Below, piece by piece: positions 9,301 through 17,585 of a DNA stretch of 64,000 bases. The position numbers were made by a program, and so were the translations under genes. Under the pieces are notes generated by a model. It saw only the letters and a program-made list of their open reading frames with translations, made no database searches and was not told the origin of the DNA. Source of the stretch: Bacteroidia bacterium (lineage in GTDB: Bacteria; Bacteroidota; Bacteroidia; Flavobacteriales_D; Cryomorphaceae). Position 1 is the stretch's first letter; each line of letters begins with the position of its first letter. The stretch lies in NCBI GenBank assembly GCA_030427905.1, contig JAUICL010000003.1:248001-312000 (forward strand), in the 5' to 3' direction.

Positions 9301-9375
9301 AGCTGCGAAGCAGTGGTGACCGATAGCGTCAGTACAAGAAGCAGTGGTGACTGACTAAGGGGGAGCGTCAGTATT
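9301..9375 (+). repeat. Dispersed repeat A, copy 1 (internally duplicated)
   Basis: The core AGCTGCGAAGCAGTGGTGAC followed by CGA and AGCGTCAGTA recurs at 17322-17365. In this copy the unit GAAGCAGTGGTGAC...AGCGTCAGTA appears twice in tandem (9307-9333 and 9340-9373). Confidence 0.8.
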
Positions 9376-9470
9376 CGGAGTTCCGTCTCCGCGTAAGGCG
9401 AATTTTGCGGATAACTGTGGAGTTGGGAATTCGGATGTCCTTCCTTGATTAATGTTGACCGCTGCTCAAA

Positions 9471-9498
9471 AGTTGTCAATTTTTAATTATTCATTGTC
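9471..9498 (-). repeat. TTGATAATTGAC-type short repeat (minus orientation)
   Basis: Read on the minus strand this is GGACAATGAATAATTAAAAA then TTGACAACT. It matches the family seen at 17243, 26537 and 50592 in degenerate form. Confidence 0.5.
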
Positions 9499-9659
9499 CG
9501 TTCGTTTGGTCTCGTCCCTTCAGGACTTCACTGTGGTGCACAACCGTCGCATTCGGTTTCACCGAATGCTAGAATCTTGCGCCCTTTCAGGGCTGGCGAA
9601 CTTCTAAAATTGCCATTTAATGTTTCATGTTCAAAAATCAAAACGGTCAAGGCTATGTA

Positions 9660-9683
9660 GAGAAGGTGATTCTCCACCTTCTC
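9660..9683. terminator. 9-bp perfect hairpin, possible weak terminator
   Basis: GAGAAGGTG (9660-9668) and CACCTTCTC (9675-9683) pair perfectly around a 6-nt loop. CCCTTTT follows on the plus strand. The T-run is short, so termination is uncertain; it could equally be part of the repeat landscape. Confidence 0.35.
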
Positions 9684-9780
9684 CCCTTTTGGTAGATATG
9701 TCGGATAGATGTGGAATTCAGAATGCCCAGTTTAGGTGAAAATGAAAATTAGATATGTAAAGAATTCAGCGAAGACCTTG

Positions 9781-9833
9781 ACCCTTAGTTACCCCTTAGT
9801 TGCCCCTTAGTTGACTCTTAGTTGCCCCTGACT
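9781..9833. repeat. 11-bp tandem repeat B, copy 1
   Basis: Five units of period 11 built on CCCCTTAGTTG, each keeping the TTAGTT core except the last degenerate one. A second array with the same core and period is at 17500-17555. Eleven bases is close to one helical turn. Confidence 0.85.
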
Positions 9834-9908
9834 GGATTTGAAGCTCGGAGCTGTTAAGATTTGAAAAGAGTGTGTGCACTTACACCCTAATCATTTTATC
9901 TTGCGGAA

Positions 9909-10235
9909 ATGAATCGCGAAGAGCAGATAGCTAAGTATGATGTCATTGTAGCCAGGGCGAAGGGCTGTGAAAGACTGGGTAAAACCATGCCTTACACTTC
10001 TTCGAACGGGTATATGTACTCCCAAGTCAACAAGGCTGGAGAAATCGGAATCCGACTCCCAAAATCGAGACAAGCCGAATTGAATGTGAGTCATGGTTTG
10101 GGGCCTTTTAAGTCGTATGGAGCTACCATGAAAGATTATGTAACCCTCAGCGAGGAAATCATTCGTGATCATTCATTTGCTACCAGCCTACTTGAAGAAG
10201 GGCTGGCTTTTGTCAATAGCTTACCTCCAAAATAA
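9909..10235 (+). CDS. TfoX N-terminal-like conserved protein
   Basis: The 108-residue product resembles the TfoX/Sxy N-terminal domain family: GKTMPYTSSNGYMYSQVNKAG, then IGIRLPKSRQAE, and a tail YGATMKDYVTLSEEII with LAFVNSLPPK. TfoX in Haemophilus regulates competence, but stand-alone N-domain proteins in Bacteroidota have no proven role. The stop is 3 nt before the tag start, so the two are almost certainly co-transcribed. A TATCTTGC box about 10 nt before the ATG suggests a very short leader. Confidence 0.7.
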   Translation: MNREEQIAKYDVIVARAKGCERLGKTMPYTSSNGYMYSQVNKAGEIGIRLPKSRQAELNVSHGLGPFKSYGATMKDYVTLSEEIIRDHSFATSLLEEGLAFVNSLPPK

Positions 10236-10238
10236 TTT

Positions 10239-10784
10239 ATGGAACCGAATTCATATTGCGCTGCCGTCGCGAAACTTGACAAGGTGCATCAAGATTACCA
10301 CAACAACGAATATGGATTTCCGATCCACGATGACAATGCACTTTTCGGTCGACTGATTTTGGAAATAAACCAAGCTGGGTTGTCGTGGACCACTATTCTC
10401 AAAAAGAAGGAAAACTTCTTTAAGGCATACGATGGTTTTAAAATCGACAAGGTGGCCGCGTATGGCGAGTCGGATCGAGCCCGGCTGCTCCAAGATGCTG
10501 GTATTATCAGAAACAAACTCAAAGTAAACGCGGCTATTCACAATGCCCAAGTGATTCAAACCTTGCAAAAAGAATTTGGGTCATTTGAAAACTGGTTGGA
10601 CCATTATCATCCCAAAACGAAGGCTGAGTGGGTGAAGCTTTTTAAGAAGACGTTTAAGTTTACCGGTGGCGAAATCACCAATGAGTTTTTGATGAGTACG
10701 GGGTATCTGCCTGGCGCGCATGTGGATGGATGTCATGTGTTGGAGAAAGTGGCGAAGGAGAAGCCGAAGTGGATGGAGGGATAG
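10239..10784 (+). CDS. tag: DNA-3-methyladenine glycosylase I
   Basis: A 181-residue base-excision repair glycosylase that removes 3-methyladenine from alkylated DNA. Zinc ligands of the TAG family can be placed at Cys7, His21 (DYHNNEYG), His161 and Cys165 (GAHVDGCH). The core signatures LILEINQAGLSWTTILKKKENF, ending with FFKAYDGF, and IIRNKLKVNAAIHNA are present. Two usual features differ: the residue after Cys7 is not Trp, and YHD reads YHN. It is the second gene of a two-gene unit with the TfoX-like gene. No terminator is visible. Confidence 0.93.
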   Translation: MEPNSYCAAVAKLDKVHQDYHNNEYGFPIHDDNALFGRLILEINQAGLSWTTILKKKENFFKAYDGFKIDKVAAYGESDRARLLQDAGIIRNKLKVNAAIHNAQVIQTLQKEFGSFENWLDHYHPKTKAEWVKLFKKTFKFTGGEITNEFLMSTGYLPGAHVDGCHVLEKVAKEKPKWMEG

Positions 10785-10885
10785 TGTTATTCCAAAGGGT
10801 TGAAAATAGAGCCGATCATTTAAACAACAGCAGATAAACCGGAGATACTAGGTCATTCGCAAGATTTCCAACAGTAAAATGCTTC

Positions 10886-11083
10886 TTCCTTTTGCCTTGA
10901 TGCAAAAGGAACAAAAGATCAGGGCTGTAATTTTATTTCTTGAAACTCTAGAAAACACTACAGCACCTTACCCAAACTCGCAAACGGTATTAACGGAAGC
11001 ATAGCTTCCGATACCTGAGCTCAAACATGGGTGCGGTGGACTTCCGTTTATTTCCGAGTTTCTAAGAGAATAAAATTATGGCC
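10886..11083 (+). repeat. Structured element C, copy 3 (hairpin plus long-range stem)
   Basis: A perfect 10-bp hairpin TTCCTTTTGC/GCAAAAGGAA (10886-10895, 10902-10911) is followed by CAAAAG and a 15-bp long-range stem. The arms are 10923-10937 (GGCTGTAATTTTATT) and 11069-11083, pairing with only two G-T wobbles. Inside is GAAACTC/GAGTTTC (10942-10948, 11056-11062). At the apex is GGTAT...CGGAAGC-ATA-GCTTCCG-ATACC (10986-11015). The same hairpin-linker-stem layout occurs at 22525 and 63714. Structure is seen on paper only; whether it is transcribed is unknown. Confidence 0.6.
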
Positions 11084-11216
11084 GATGCTTGGCTCACAAC
11101 TTCCTTGTCGAATCTTAGATAAAAACTATGCAAGCTGCGAGCCAATTGAAACCAGAGCCTGAACAAATAAAAAAACAGTAATTCTGTGCTAAACGATTCT
11201 TTGCGCAGGAACAAGA

Positions 11217-11258
11217 GTCATTTCGAGTGCCCCGGATCCTTTCGGGGTGTATCGAGAA
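11217..11258 (+). repeat. Palindromic repeat D, copy 1
   Basis: GTCATTTCGAGTG is followed by a hairpin CCCCG...CGGGG and then GTGTATCGAGAAA. The block TGCCCCG...TTTCGG..GTGTATCGAGAAA recurs at 19014-19046. Confidence 0.7.
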
Positions 11259-11325
11259 AGACGAGTCGCTTGTACTAATACCACACATTATTTGGGAAAA
11301 AACGATCTAGTTAGGAGCACTACAA

Positions 11326-11562
11326 TCAAGACTTCGAAGCTTCAATGCGCTTGAGTTCCCAGAGGATTTCTTCGAGTCCGTTGAGTTTGATTTGATAGAG
11401 AATTTGGAGAAGGTCTCCGAGTTTTCCATCTGGAAATCCTTTGCGCTGGAACCACTCGAGATAGGCTATGGGCAAATCGGCGAGCAGCCTGCCCTTGTAC
11501 TTGCCAAAGGGCATTTTCCACTGCACAAGAAGGGGCAAGGATTCTTTGGGAAGGCCTTCCAT
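11326..11562 (-). CDS. DUF3820 family small protein
   Basis: A 78-residue protein of the DUF3820 family, with the characteristic MPFGKYKGRLLADLPIAYLE at 17-36 and WFQRKGFPDGKLGDLLQ after it. The fold is a small domain often found near nucleases; no biochemical role is established. The ATG lies one base after the stop of the upstream lipoprotein gene on the same strand, so the two are probably one transcript. Nothing links their functions otherwise. Confidence 0.85.
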   Translation of the reverse strand: MEGLPKESLPLLVQWKMPFGKYKGRLLADLPIAYLEWFQRKGFPDGKLGDLLQILYQIKLNGLEEILWELKRIEASKS

Positions 11563-11563
11563 T

Positions 11564-13081
11564 CTATTTCAAGAACTCAAAACACCCCAGTGGTCGTGGG
11601 TTGTTGTAAGGAGTGCCAATGATATCGCTGTCAGGTAAATTGGCAAAATTTGACCCCTTCCCTATTGAGAAGGCATCAGCCGCCAACCTGAAGTCTCCAC
11701 CTGCAAAATCAACGAATCCGGGATCATTTCCAACATAGTTCGTATCCAAAAGATAGACACCAACGTAAGGCTTGAGCTCTTCTTCTTCGCCACGAATCAA
11801 GCAGTTCTTAAACTCCAAATCAATTGATATTCCGGGCTGGTCATCATCCATATCAAAACCGAGTTCATTGAAGCCATTGCCATGGATGATGCAATTCAAA
11901 AAGTGGCTATCCTGAATACTACCTATCCCCACCGTATTCGCATCAAGGGGTGCGACGTTGGTGAGAAAAACCGAAGGTGTTTGTCTCGTTGAGAAGCGCC
12001 AGTTGTTGGCGAATGTCGCATGTTCAAATCGGTAGGAGCCGCTTCCAGTACCCGCTAAGACGTACTGCCCCGCACTTGATCCCAGAAAATTTTGAGCTTC
12101 AACTTCAAAGTTCTTAGCAAAAACGGAAGCGATCGAATTGTTTCGGATCACCACATTTTCCAACACGAGCTTGTTTGGTGAACGCTCTCCAGGGTTTGGT
12201 GACACCGTGAATGGGTCGCTTTCTGCCTGAATACCGATAAAGTTGTTTTTGATCAGGACATTTCTGAAGATGTGATCTACTCCAGAAGGAGCATCATTTA
12301 CCCAAATTCGATCCCATTGACCCGGCTGTTCATCATAGAAGGATTCAAGACGGTCGCCTTGAAAAATTATTGGATTTTCGCGGGTACCCTCAGCTATGAG
12401 CTGCCCGTATCGATAGGCCCACAAACCCGACCCACTGTGAAAGAATACCTGAGTACCAGGCTCTATAGTCAGGGTTTGAGTAGAGTCTATAACAACGTAG
12501 CCATAGACCACTACGGGTCTATCTGCCGTCCAAGTAACGGACGCGTCGATTTCACCAATGCCATCCACAAAGCTAAAGTCGGGAAGTCCATTGGTAGGAA
12601 ACTCAGTCGGGACGTAAAATATGGCGTCCCATCCCCAAGCCACGAGTTTCACGCTCTGATCATTGCCATTGGTAGTAAATTGCACTTCGCCTTCTACAAA
12701 TGGATAGAGAGCATTGGCATTTGGTTCGACGGTCACTTCTACAAAAACGAATAAACTGTCTTTTGGTCCAATTTCTACGTCGTTCATTTCGGTCCCTGAG
12801 AGGCCATCGACATTGATTCGGAATGAATTGTTGGGATCATTGGCGAGACGAATGCGCGAGATATTGACGTACTCATCTTCGTTGTTGTAGATCATAAAGC
12901 TTCGAGTAGCTGAGCCAACTGTCGCAAACAGGGTATCGAAGTGTACCGAGTCGGTCGAGAAAGAAAGGCGCACATCTGGCGATGTATTGACTTCATCTTT
13001 TTTACAACTCGAAAAGCCCGCCATCACTACGACAACCAGCAATAAAACGGGTACTACCCTTTCAAAAATTCGCTTTCCCAC
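11564..13081 (-). CDS. Lipoprotein with predicted right-handed beta-helix, function unknown
   Basis: A 505-residue secreted lipoprotein. Residues 1-26 form the signal with lipobox FSSC (Cys26). Residues ~38-150 look like an immunoglobulin/ASPM-like beta domain (DTLFATVGSATRSFMIYN, then INVDGLSG). Residues ~170-500 carry repeats typical of parallel beta-helix proteins (LTIEPGTQVFFHSGSGLW, RNVLIKNNFIGIQAESD, VIRNNSIASVFAKN). It is probably outer-membrane anchored. Proteins of this kind are common in Bacteroidota and uncharacterised. It forms a unit with the DUF3820 gene and is divergent from rpmE2. Confidence 0.75.
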   Translation of the reverse strand: MGKRIFERVVPVLLLVVVVMAGFSSCKKDEVNTSPDVRLSFSTDSVHFDTLFATVGSATRSFMIYNNEDEYVNISRIRLANDPNNSFRINVDGLSGTEMNDVEIGPKDSLFVFVEVTVEPNANALYPFVEGEVQFTTNGNDQSVKLVAWGWDAIFYVPTEFPTNGLPDFSFVDGIGEIDASVTWTADRPVVVYGYVVIDSTQTLTIEPGTQVFFHSGSGLWAYRYGQLIAEGTRENPIIFQGDRLESFYDEQPGQWDRIWVNDAPSGVDHIFRNVLIKNNFIGIQAESDPFTVSPNPGERSPNKLVLENVVIRNNSIASVFAKNFEVEAQNFLGSSAGQYVLAGTGSGSYRFEHATFANNWRFSTRQTPSVFLTNVAPLDANTVGIGSIQDSHFLNCIIHGNGFNELGFDMDDDQPGISIDLEFKNCLIRGEEEELKPYVGVYLLDTNYVGNDPGFVDFAGGDFRLAADAFSIGKGSNFANLPDSDIIGTPYNNPRPLGCFEFLK

Positions 13082-13154
13082 AGGTGTATAACTAAATTCG
13101 CAGGCAAATATTACAAAATTGGTCGAAGTATTTTTTTCAAACGAAAGAAATCCC

Positions 13155-13162
13155 TACATTTG
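13155..13162 (+). promoter_or_regulatory. Promoter -7 element of rpmE2
   Basis: TACATTTG matches the Bacteroidetes -7 consensus TAnnTTTG exactly. A T-rich run at 13130-13137 stands at the -33 position. It is 22 nt upstream of the rpmE2 ATG. Confidence 0.65.
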
Positions 13163-13184
13163 CACCCCAATTAATGAACAGGTC

Positions 13185-13442
13185 ATGAAAAAAGACATCC
13201 ATCCAGAAGACTATAGACTCGTTGTTTTCAAAGACATGTCTAACGACTACTCTTTTCTAAGTCGCTCTACTGCTCCTTCTAACGAGACAGTAAAGTGGGA
13301 AGATGGGAATGAGTATCCTTTAGTAAAACTCGAGATTTCACATACATCGCACCCTTACTTTACTGGTAAAATGCAGTTTGTTGATACGGCAGGACGTGTT
13401 GACAAATTCCGCAAGCGTTACGCGAAATTCCAGAAGAAGTAA
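13185..13442 (+). CDS. rpmE2: 50S ribosomal protein L31, type B
   Basis: An 85-residue ribosomal protein of the L31 type B form. The ATG at 13185 gives the family N-terminus [17 protein letters not shown]; an upstream in-frame ATG at 13119 lies before the promoter and is rejected. Later signatures are [20 protein letters not shown] and [12 protein letters not shown]. It contains no cysteine, so it is the zinc-independent form that in other bacteria replaces zinc-binding L31. Here it may be the only copy, as is usual in this phylum. A terminator follows. Confidence 0.97.
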   Translation: MKKDIHPEDYRLVVFKDMSNDYSFLSRSTAPSNETVKWEDGNEYPLVKLEISHTSHPYFTGKMQFVDTAGRVDKFRKRYAKFQKK

Positions 13443-13466
13443 TTCTGCGATTCGAATAAATTTGAA

Positions 13467-13498
13467 AAAGCCTTTCCGATGCGGGAAGGCTTTTTTTA
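13467..13498 (+). terminator. Intrinsic terminator of rpmE2
   Basis: A 10-bp stem (AAGCCTTTCC with GGGAAGGCTT, one T-G wobble, 5-nt loop) is followed by TTTTTTTATTTT. It ends about 20 nt before the next start codon. Confidence 0.9.
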
Positions 13499-13517
13499 TT
13501 TTGACCAAAACTTTGCC

Positions 13518-14720
13518 ATGCAGGTAGTCTTAATTGATTTACACTGGAAGAAACTTCTTCCGCTCACTTTCTCTCGATCCCTCAGTGATCTATTGATTGG
13601 TTGCTCCACCATCAGGTCGAAATGGGAAACAGCTCTCAACGTTGATGTGGCTGTGGTGAGTCGGGATTACCTTCAAGGTCTCTATGGAGAACAACTATCA
13701 GGAGAATGTCTTGTGTTGAATTCAGGTTTGCTACCGACCGCTTCGATTCTAAACGGCATCCAAAGCCTAGAAAAAGGACAGGTATTGAAAAACGGTGATC
13801 GTTTTTTAGTGGGGAAACTGGAAGTTAGCATTGCAGAAAATCTCTTTAAAAAGGTGGCAGAAGGTGAATCAATCGACTTGGACGGATTTGGCTCAAACCC
13901 TACTGAATGGAGTGAAGATTTGGAAATAATTGACAGGCCGTCTGACATATTTGCACATAATGACACCTGGCTTCGAAAAGATTTTGAGCCATGTGAACCG
14001 ACCCCAAAAAGCCAAATACCCGAAGGGGTTCAACTTATCGGCAGTGAAATCTACGTTCACCCTACTGCTAAAATTGGTCCTTGCATTCTGAATGCTAGCA
14101 CAGGCCCTATTTACATTGATGCCCATGCCGAAATCATGGAAGGCAGCCTTATCCGGGGCCCTTTTTACTTAGGCGAGCATAGCACCGTAAAAATGGGAGC
14201 GAAAATTTATGGCGCTACCAGTGTGGGTGCGCATTGTAAAGTAGGTGGTGAAATTGGAAACTCCGTTATCCACAGCTATTCAAACAAGGGGCACGATGGT
14301 TATTTGGGCAATTCGGTGCTCGGTAGCTGGTGTAACCTGGGCGCTGATACCAACACATCAAACTTGAAGAACAATTACGGAGAAGTGAAGGTATGGGACT
14401 ATGCCACCGAAACTCAGAGCCCTAGTGGACTGCAGTTTCACGGATTGGTCATGGGCGACCATTCCAAATCGAGTATCAATACCATGTTTAATACTGGTAC
14501 GGTGGTAGGGATGTGTGCCAATGTATTTGACGGAGGCTTTCCACCTAAATTTGTTCCATCGTTTACTTGGGGAAGTCCGGGCCAAATGACGAGTTTTAAA
14601 ATGGAGAAGGCCTTCGAAGCAGCAGAAGCCATGATGAGTCGCAGAAACCTTGACTTAAGTGAAACAGAGCGAGAAATATTTCGTTTTGTTTCAGACTACG
14701 ACAAGAAGTTCCGCGGGTGA
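13518..14720 (+). CDS. GlmU-like family protein (putative sugar nucleotidyltransferase with left-handed beta-helix)
   Basis: The start is taken at the ATG at 13518 (400 residues); the ATG at 13479 lies inside the rpmE2 terminator. The N-terminal ~170 residues resemble a reduced nucleotidyltransferase domain (VVLIDLHWKKLLPLTFSRSL, TIRSKWE). The C-terminal part is a hexapeptide left-handed beta-helix (IYVHPTAKIGPCILNA, GEHSTVKMGAKIYGATSVG, GNSVIHSYSNKGHDGYLG). The classic LxxGxGTRM nucleotide loop of GlmU is not visible, so substrate and activity are uncertain. The family is conserved in Bacteroidota. The start is only 2 nt after a CTTTG box, hinting at a leaderless message. Confidence 0.85.
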   Translation: MQVVLIDLHWKKLLPLTFSRSLSDLLIGCSTIRSKWETALNVDVAVVSRDYLQGLYGEQLSGECLVLNSGLLPTASILNGIQSLEKGQVLKNGDRFLVGKLEVSIAENLFKKVAEGESIDLDGFGSNPTEWSEDLEIIDRPSDIFAHNDTWLRKDFEPCEPTPKSQIPEGVQLIGSEIYVHPTAKIGPCILNASTGPIYIDAHAEIMEGSLIRGPFYLGEHSTVKMGAKIYGATSVGAHCKVGGEIGNSVIHSYSNKGHDGYLGNSVLGSWCNLGADTNTSNLKNNYGEVKVWDYATETQSPSGLQFHGLVMGDHSKSSINTMFNTGTVVGMCANVFDGGFPPKFVPSFTWGSPGQMTSFKMEKAFEAAEAMMSRRNLDLSETEREIFRFVSDYDKKFRG

Positions 14721-14813
14721 CATCCCCCTTTGGCACGCCTATTGACTAAATGGGATTGGACCGAAATTCCCGGAGGGGACTGACATTTTGTCCACAACAC
14801 ATAGATTTAGTAC

Positions 14814-17258
14814 ATGAGCATGTTCGAGCAAATCGAGTTTCAAGATATTATAGACACAGAGACGGAGATCATTCCGTTGATCACTTCGGAAGATGAAGAC
14901 CAGATCAATGCGGAGGAAACCCCTCAAGAATTACCCATCTTACCCATTCGGAATACCGTTTTGTTTCCAGGTGTGGTTTTGCCTATCACTGTTGGGCGAG
15001 ACAAGAGCATTAAACTTATCCGTGAAGCGTATGCTGGCACCCGAACTATCGGAGTGGTGAGCCAAAAGGATCAGGAAGTGGAAGATCCGGAAATTGAAGA
15101 TCTAAATACCATAGGTACGGTTGCTAAAATTGTACGGATGCTAAAGATGCCCGATGGGAGTACCACGGTGATCATTCAGGGTAAAAAGCGATTTGAGCTT
15201 TTGGAAGTAGTGGAAGTTGACCCGTACATCAAAGCTCGTGTCAGCGCATTTCCAGAGATCAAGCCGAAAAGAGAGATAAAAAAGTTTGAGGCCTTGGTGG
15301 GGTCACTAAAAGACCTTGCCTTGCAGATTATCAAGCAAAGTCCGAACATACCGAGTGAAGCATCCTTTGCTATCAAAAACATCGAGAGCTATAGCTTCCT
15401 AATTAATTTCATCTCGAGTAATATGAATGCGGCGGTGAGTGATAAGCAAAAGCTTCTCGAAACAGCCGATCTCCGCAAGCGAGCTGAGATGGTTTTGGAG
15501 TATCTGACTAAAGAGCTCCAGATGCTGGAACTCAAGAACGACATTCAGAGCAAGGTTAAGACCGATATCGACCAGCAGCAGCGCGAGTATTTCCTTCACC
15601 AGCAGATGAAGACCATTCAGGAAGAGTTGGGTGGGAATCCGCAAGAAGAAATGGTAGCCGAGCTGAGAGCTCGTGGAGAGAAAAAGAAGTGGAATGCAAA
15701 AACCGCCAAAGCCTTTACAAAAGAGCTCGATCGGTTGGAGCGGATGAACCCACAAGGTGCCGATTTTTCGGTTCAACTCAACTACATTGAAACGCTTCTC
15801 GACCTACCATGGAACGAGTATTCGAAAGACTTGTTTGATCTGAAGCGTGCGCAAAAAATCTTAGATAAGGACCACTACGGACTTGAAAAGGTAAAGGACC
15901 GAATCATAGAGCACCTGGCAGTCCTGAAGTTGAAAGGGAATATGAAGTCGCCGATCATTTGCCTTTATGGCCCTCCCGGAGTTGGTAAAACATCACTCGG
16001 GAAATCGATAGCAGAAGCATTGGGCCGCAAGTATACGCGTATGTCCCTCGGGGGATTGCGAGATGAAGCTGAGATACGAGGTCATCGTAAGACCTATATC
16101 GGTGCATTGCCAGGGCGAATTCTCCAAAACATTAAGAAAGCGGGAACGAGCAATCCGGTTTTTATTCTCGATGAGATCGACAAATTGGGTCGAGATTCGC
16201 ATGGAGATCCATCTTCAGCTATGCTCGAAGTCTTGGATCCAGAGCAGAATGCAGCTTTCTACGACAATTACGTGGAGATGGATTACGATCTATCGAACGT
16301 GATGTTTGTGGCTACAGCCAACTCGCTCAACACCATCCACCCAGCGCTGAGAGACCGCATGGAGATCATAGAAGTGAATGGGTACACCGTTGAAGAGAAG
16401 ATTGAAATTGCCAAAAGACACTTGCTTCCTAAGCAGATTAAGGATAATGGATTGAAAGCCACCCAAATCAAAATTGGAAAGGCTACACTGGAGAAATTGG
16501 TTGTAGAGTACACCAATGAATCTGGAGTCCGAGGTCTCGAGAAGCGCATATCAAAATTGGTGCGACACCGCGCCATGCAGATTGCGCTCGAGGAGACGTT
16601 TGAGCCAGCTATTCTACCCGACCAATTGGAGCCCATTCTCGGCCCATCGCGAGCTAAAGACAAGTACCAGGACAATGAAGTAGCTGGTGTGGTGACTGGG
16701 CTCGCGTGGACTGCTACCGGCGGCGATATTCTGTTTATCGAAACCAGTATCACGAAAGGAAAAGGTAAATTGACTTTGACTGGAAACCTCGGTGATGTGA
16801 TGAAGGAATCGGCGGTGATTGCTTTGGAGTACCTAAAGTCTCATTCCGCAGAAATTGGGTTGAATCCCGATGTGTTTGAGAACTGGAACGTTCACATGCA
16901 CGTTCCTGAAGGAGCTACACCGAAAGATGGCCCTTCTGCGGGAATAACAATTTTGACTGCCTTAGCATCGCAATTTACGCAACGAAAAGTGAAGAAATAC
17001 CTGGCCATGACCGGGGAGATCACTTTGAGAGGAAAGGTGCTGCCTGTGGGTGGAATTAAAGAGAAAATTCTGGCTGCTAAACGCGCTAATATCAAAGAGA
17101 TTATTCTCTCGAGTAAAAATGAGCAAGACATCAACGAGATCAATCCGCGATATCTAAAAGGATTGACCTTCCACTATGTTGAGAACATGATGGACGTGAT
17201 AGACAAGGCGCTCACGAACCAGAAGGTGAAGAATCCGATTGAGACAATTGACAGTTGA
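14814..17258 (+). CDS. lon: ATP-dependent Lon protease
   Basis: An 814-residue cytoplasmic AAA+ protease that degrades misfolded and regulatory proteins. The LAN substrate-binding domain is at ~40-235 ([19 protein letters not shown]), the AAA+ domain carries Walker [10 protein letters not shown] (386-394) and [10 protein letters not shown], and the protease domain has [10 protein letters not shown] with Ser708 and [12 protein letters not shown] with Lys751. A ~38-residue acidic N-terminal extension precedes the LAN domain. A second ATG lies at 14820. A TAGATTTA box at 14802 may be the -7 element. The last codons (TIDS-stop) are written by a TTGACAGTTGATAG-type repeat that continues downstream. 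Confidence 0.97.
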   Translation: MSMFEQIEFQDIIDTETEIIPLITSEDEDQINAEETPQELPILPIRNTVLFPGVVLPITVGRDKSIKLIREAYAGTRTIGVVSQKDQEVEDPEIEDLNTIGTVAKIVRMLKMPDGSTTVIIQGKKRFELLEVVEVDPYIKARVSAFPEIKPKREIKKFEALVGSLKDLALQIIKQSPNIPSEASFAIKNIESYSFLINFISSNMNAAVSDKQKLLETADLRKRAEMVLEYLTKELQMLELKNDIQSKVKTDIDQQQREYFLHQQMKTIQEELGGNPQEEMVAELRARGEKKKWNAKTAKAFTKELDRLERMNPQGADFSVQLNYIETLLDLPWNEYSKDLFDLKRAQKILDKDHYGLEKVKDRIIEHLAVLKLKGNMKSPIICLYGPPGVGKTSLGKSIAEALGRKYTRMSLGGLRDEAEIRGHRKTYIGALPGRILQNIKKAGTSNPVFILDEIDKLGRDSHGDPSSAMLEVLDPEQNAAFYDNYVEMDYDLSNVMFVATANSLNTIHPALRDRMEIIEVNGYTVEEKIEIAKRHLLPKQIKDNGLKATQIKIGKATLEKLVVEYTNESGVRGLEKRISKLVRHRAMQIALEETFEPAILPDQLEPILGPSRAKDKYQDNEVAGVVTGLAWTATGGDILFIETSITKGKGKLTLTGNLGDVMKESAVIALEYLKSHSAEIGLNPDVFENWNVHMHVPEGATPKDGPSAGITILTALASQFTQRKVKKYLAMTGEITLRGKVLPVGGIKEKILAAKRANIKEIILSSKNEQDINEINPRYLKGLTFHYVENMMDVIDKALTNQKVKNPIETIDS

Positions 17259-17275
17259 TAGTTGATAATTGATAG
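17243..17275 (+). repeat. TTGATAATTGAC-type short repeat running out of the lon 3' end
   Basis: GACAATTGACAGTTGATAG then TTGATAATTGATAG. The first 16 bases encode the end of Lon and its stop codon. Related sequences lie at 26537-26568 and 50592-50626, and on the minus strand at 9471-9498. Confidence 0.7.
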
Positions 17276-17321
17276 GTGTCGAGTGAATTCCACCATCCGC
17301 ACGTATGCCTTATGAATGGGA

Positions 17322-17365
17322 AGCTGCGAAGCAGTGGTGACCGACTGAAAGGAGCGTCAGTATTC
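17322..17365 (+). repeat. Dispersed repeat A, copy 2
   Basis: AGCTGCGAAGCAGTGGTGAC plus CGACTGAAAGGAGCGTCAG and TATTC, nearly identical to 9301-9375 but without that copy's internal duplication. Confidence 0.8.
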
Positions 17366-17499
17366 AGAATTCATAGTATAACCGTCTTCGGCTGAGGAGG
17401 ATATAGTTGGTGAATGCATATTTAGCGAAAACAACCATATCTTTCCGATTTATTTTACTGATTTGAGAAGAGTTAGCTCCTTCAGAAACTCATGACTTT

Positions 17500-17555
17500 A
17501 TACTTAGTTGGTATTTAGTTGGTACTTAGTTGGTACTTAGTAGCCCCTTAGTAAG
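17500..17555. repeat. 11-bp tandem repeat B, copy 2
   Basis: Five units of period 11 (TACTTAGTTGG, TATTTAGTTGG, TACTTAGTTGG, TACTTAGTAGC, CCCTTAGTAAG). The CTTAGT core and the period match 9781-9833, but the flanking bases of the unit differ (GGTA against GCCC). Confidence 0.85.
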
Positions 17556-17585
17556 GTTCTTTTCAAGGTTAAGCAGAAATTTTAT

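Larger units (their letters stand above)
9250..9908. other. Repeat-rich 659-bp intergenic region
   Basis: No gene is supported here. In order it holds GGAATTCGG-type short repeats (9255-9297), dispersed repeat A (9301-9375), a TTGACAATT-type repeat on the minus strand (9471-9498), two small hairpins with TTC loops near 9550-9597, a 9-bp hairpin at 9660-9683, and five units of an 11-bp tandem repeat (9781-9833). A TATCTTGC box just before 9909 may be the -7 element of the next gene. Confidence 0.7.
10785..11325. other. 541-bp intergenic region with a structured element and a palindromic repeat
   Basis: No gene is supported. The region is dominated by a folded element at 10886-11083 and by a CCCCGG...CGGGG palindromic repeat at 11217-11258. 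The remaining sequence (11100-11210, 11265-11325) shows nothing I recognise. Confidence 0.65.
17259..17585. other. Repeat-bearing gap between lon and the SGNH-type gene
   Basis: The 327-bp gap separates converging genes. It holds the tail of the short repeat, repeat A copy 2 and the 11-bp array copy 2. No intrinsic terminator with a T-run is visible for either gene. Confidence 0.65.

Noticed and set aside
13479-13517. Earlier ATG for the GlmU-like protein
   Set aside because: It lies within the stem of the rpmE2 terminator, so a transcript from the gene's own promoter would not include it.
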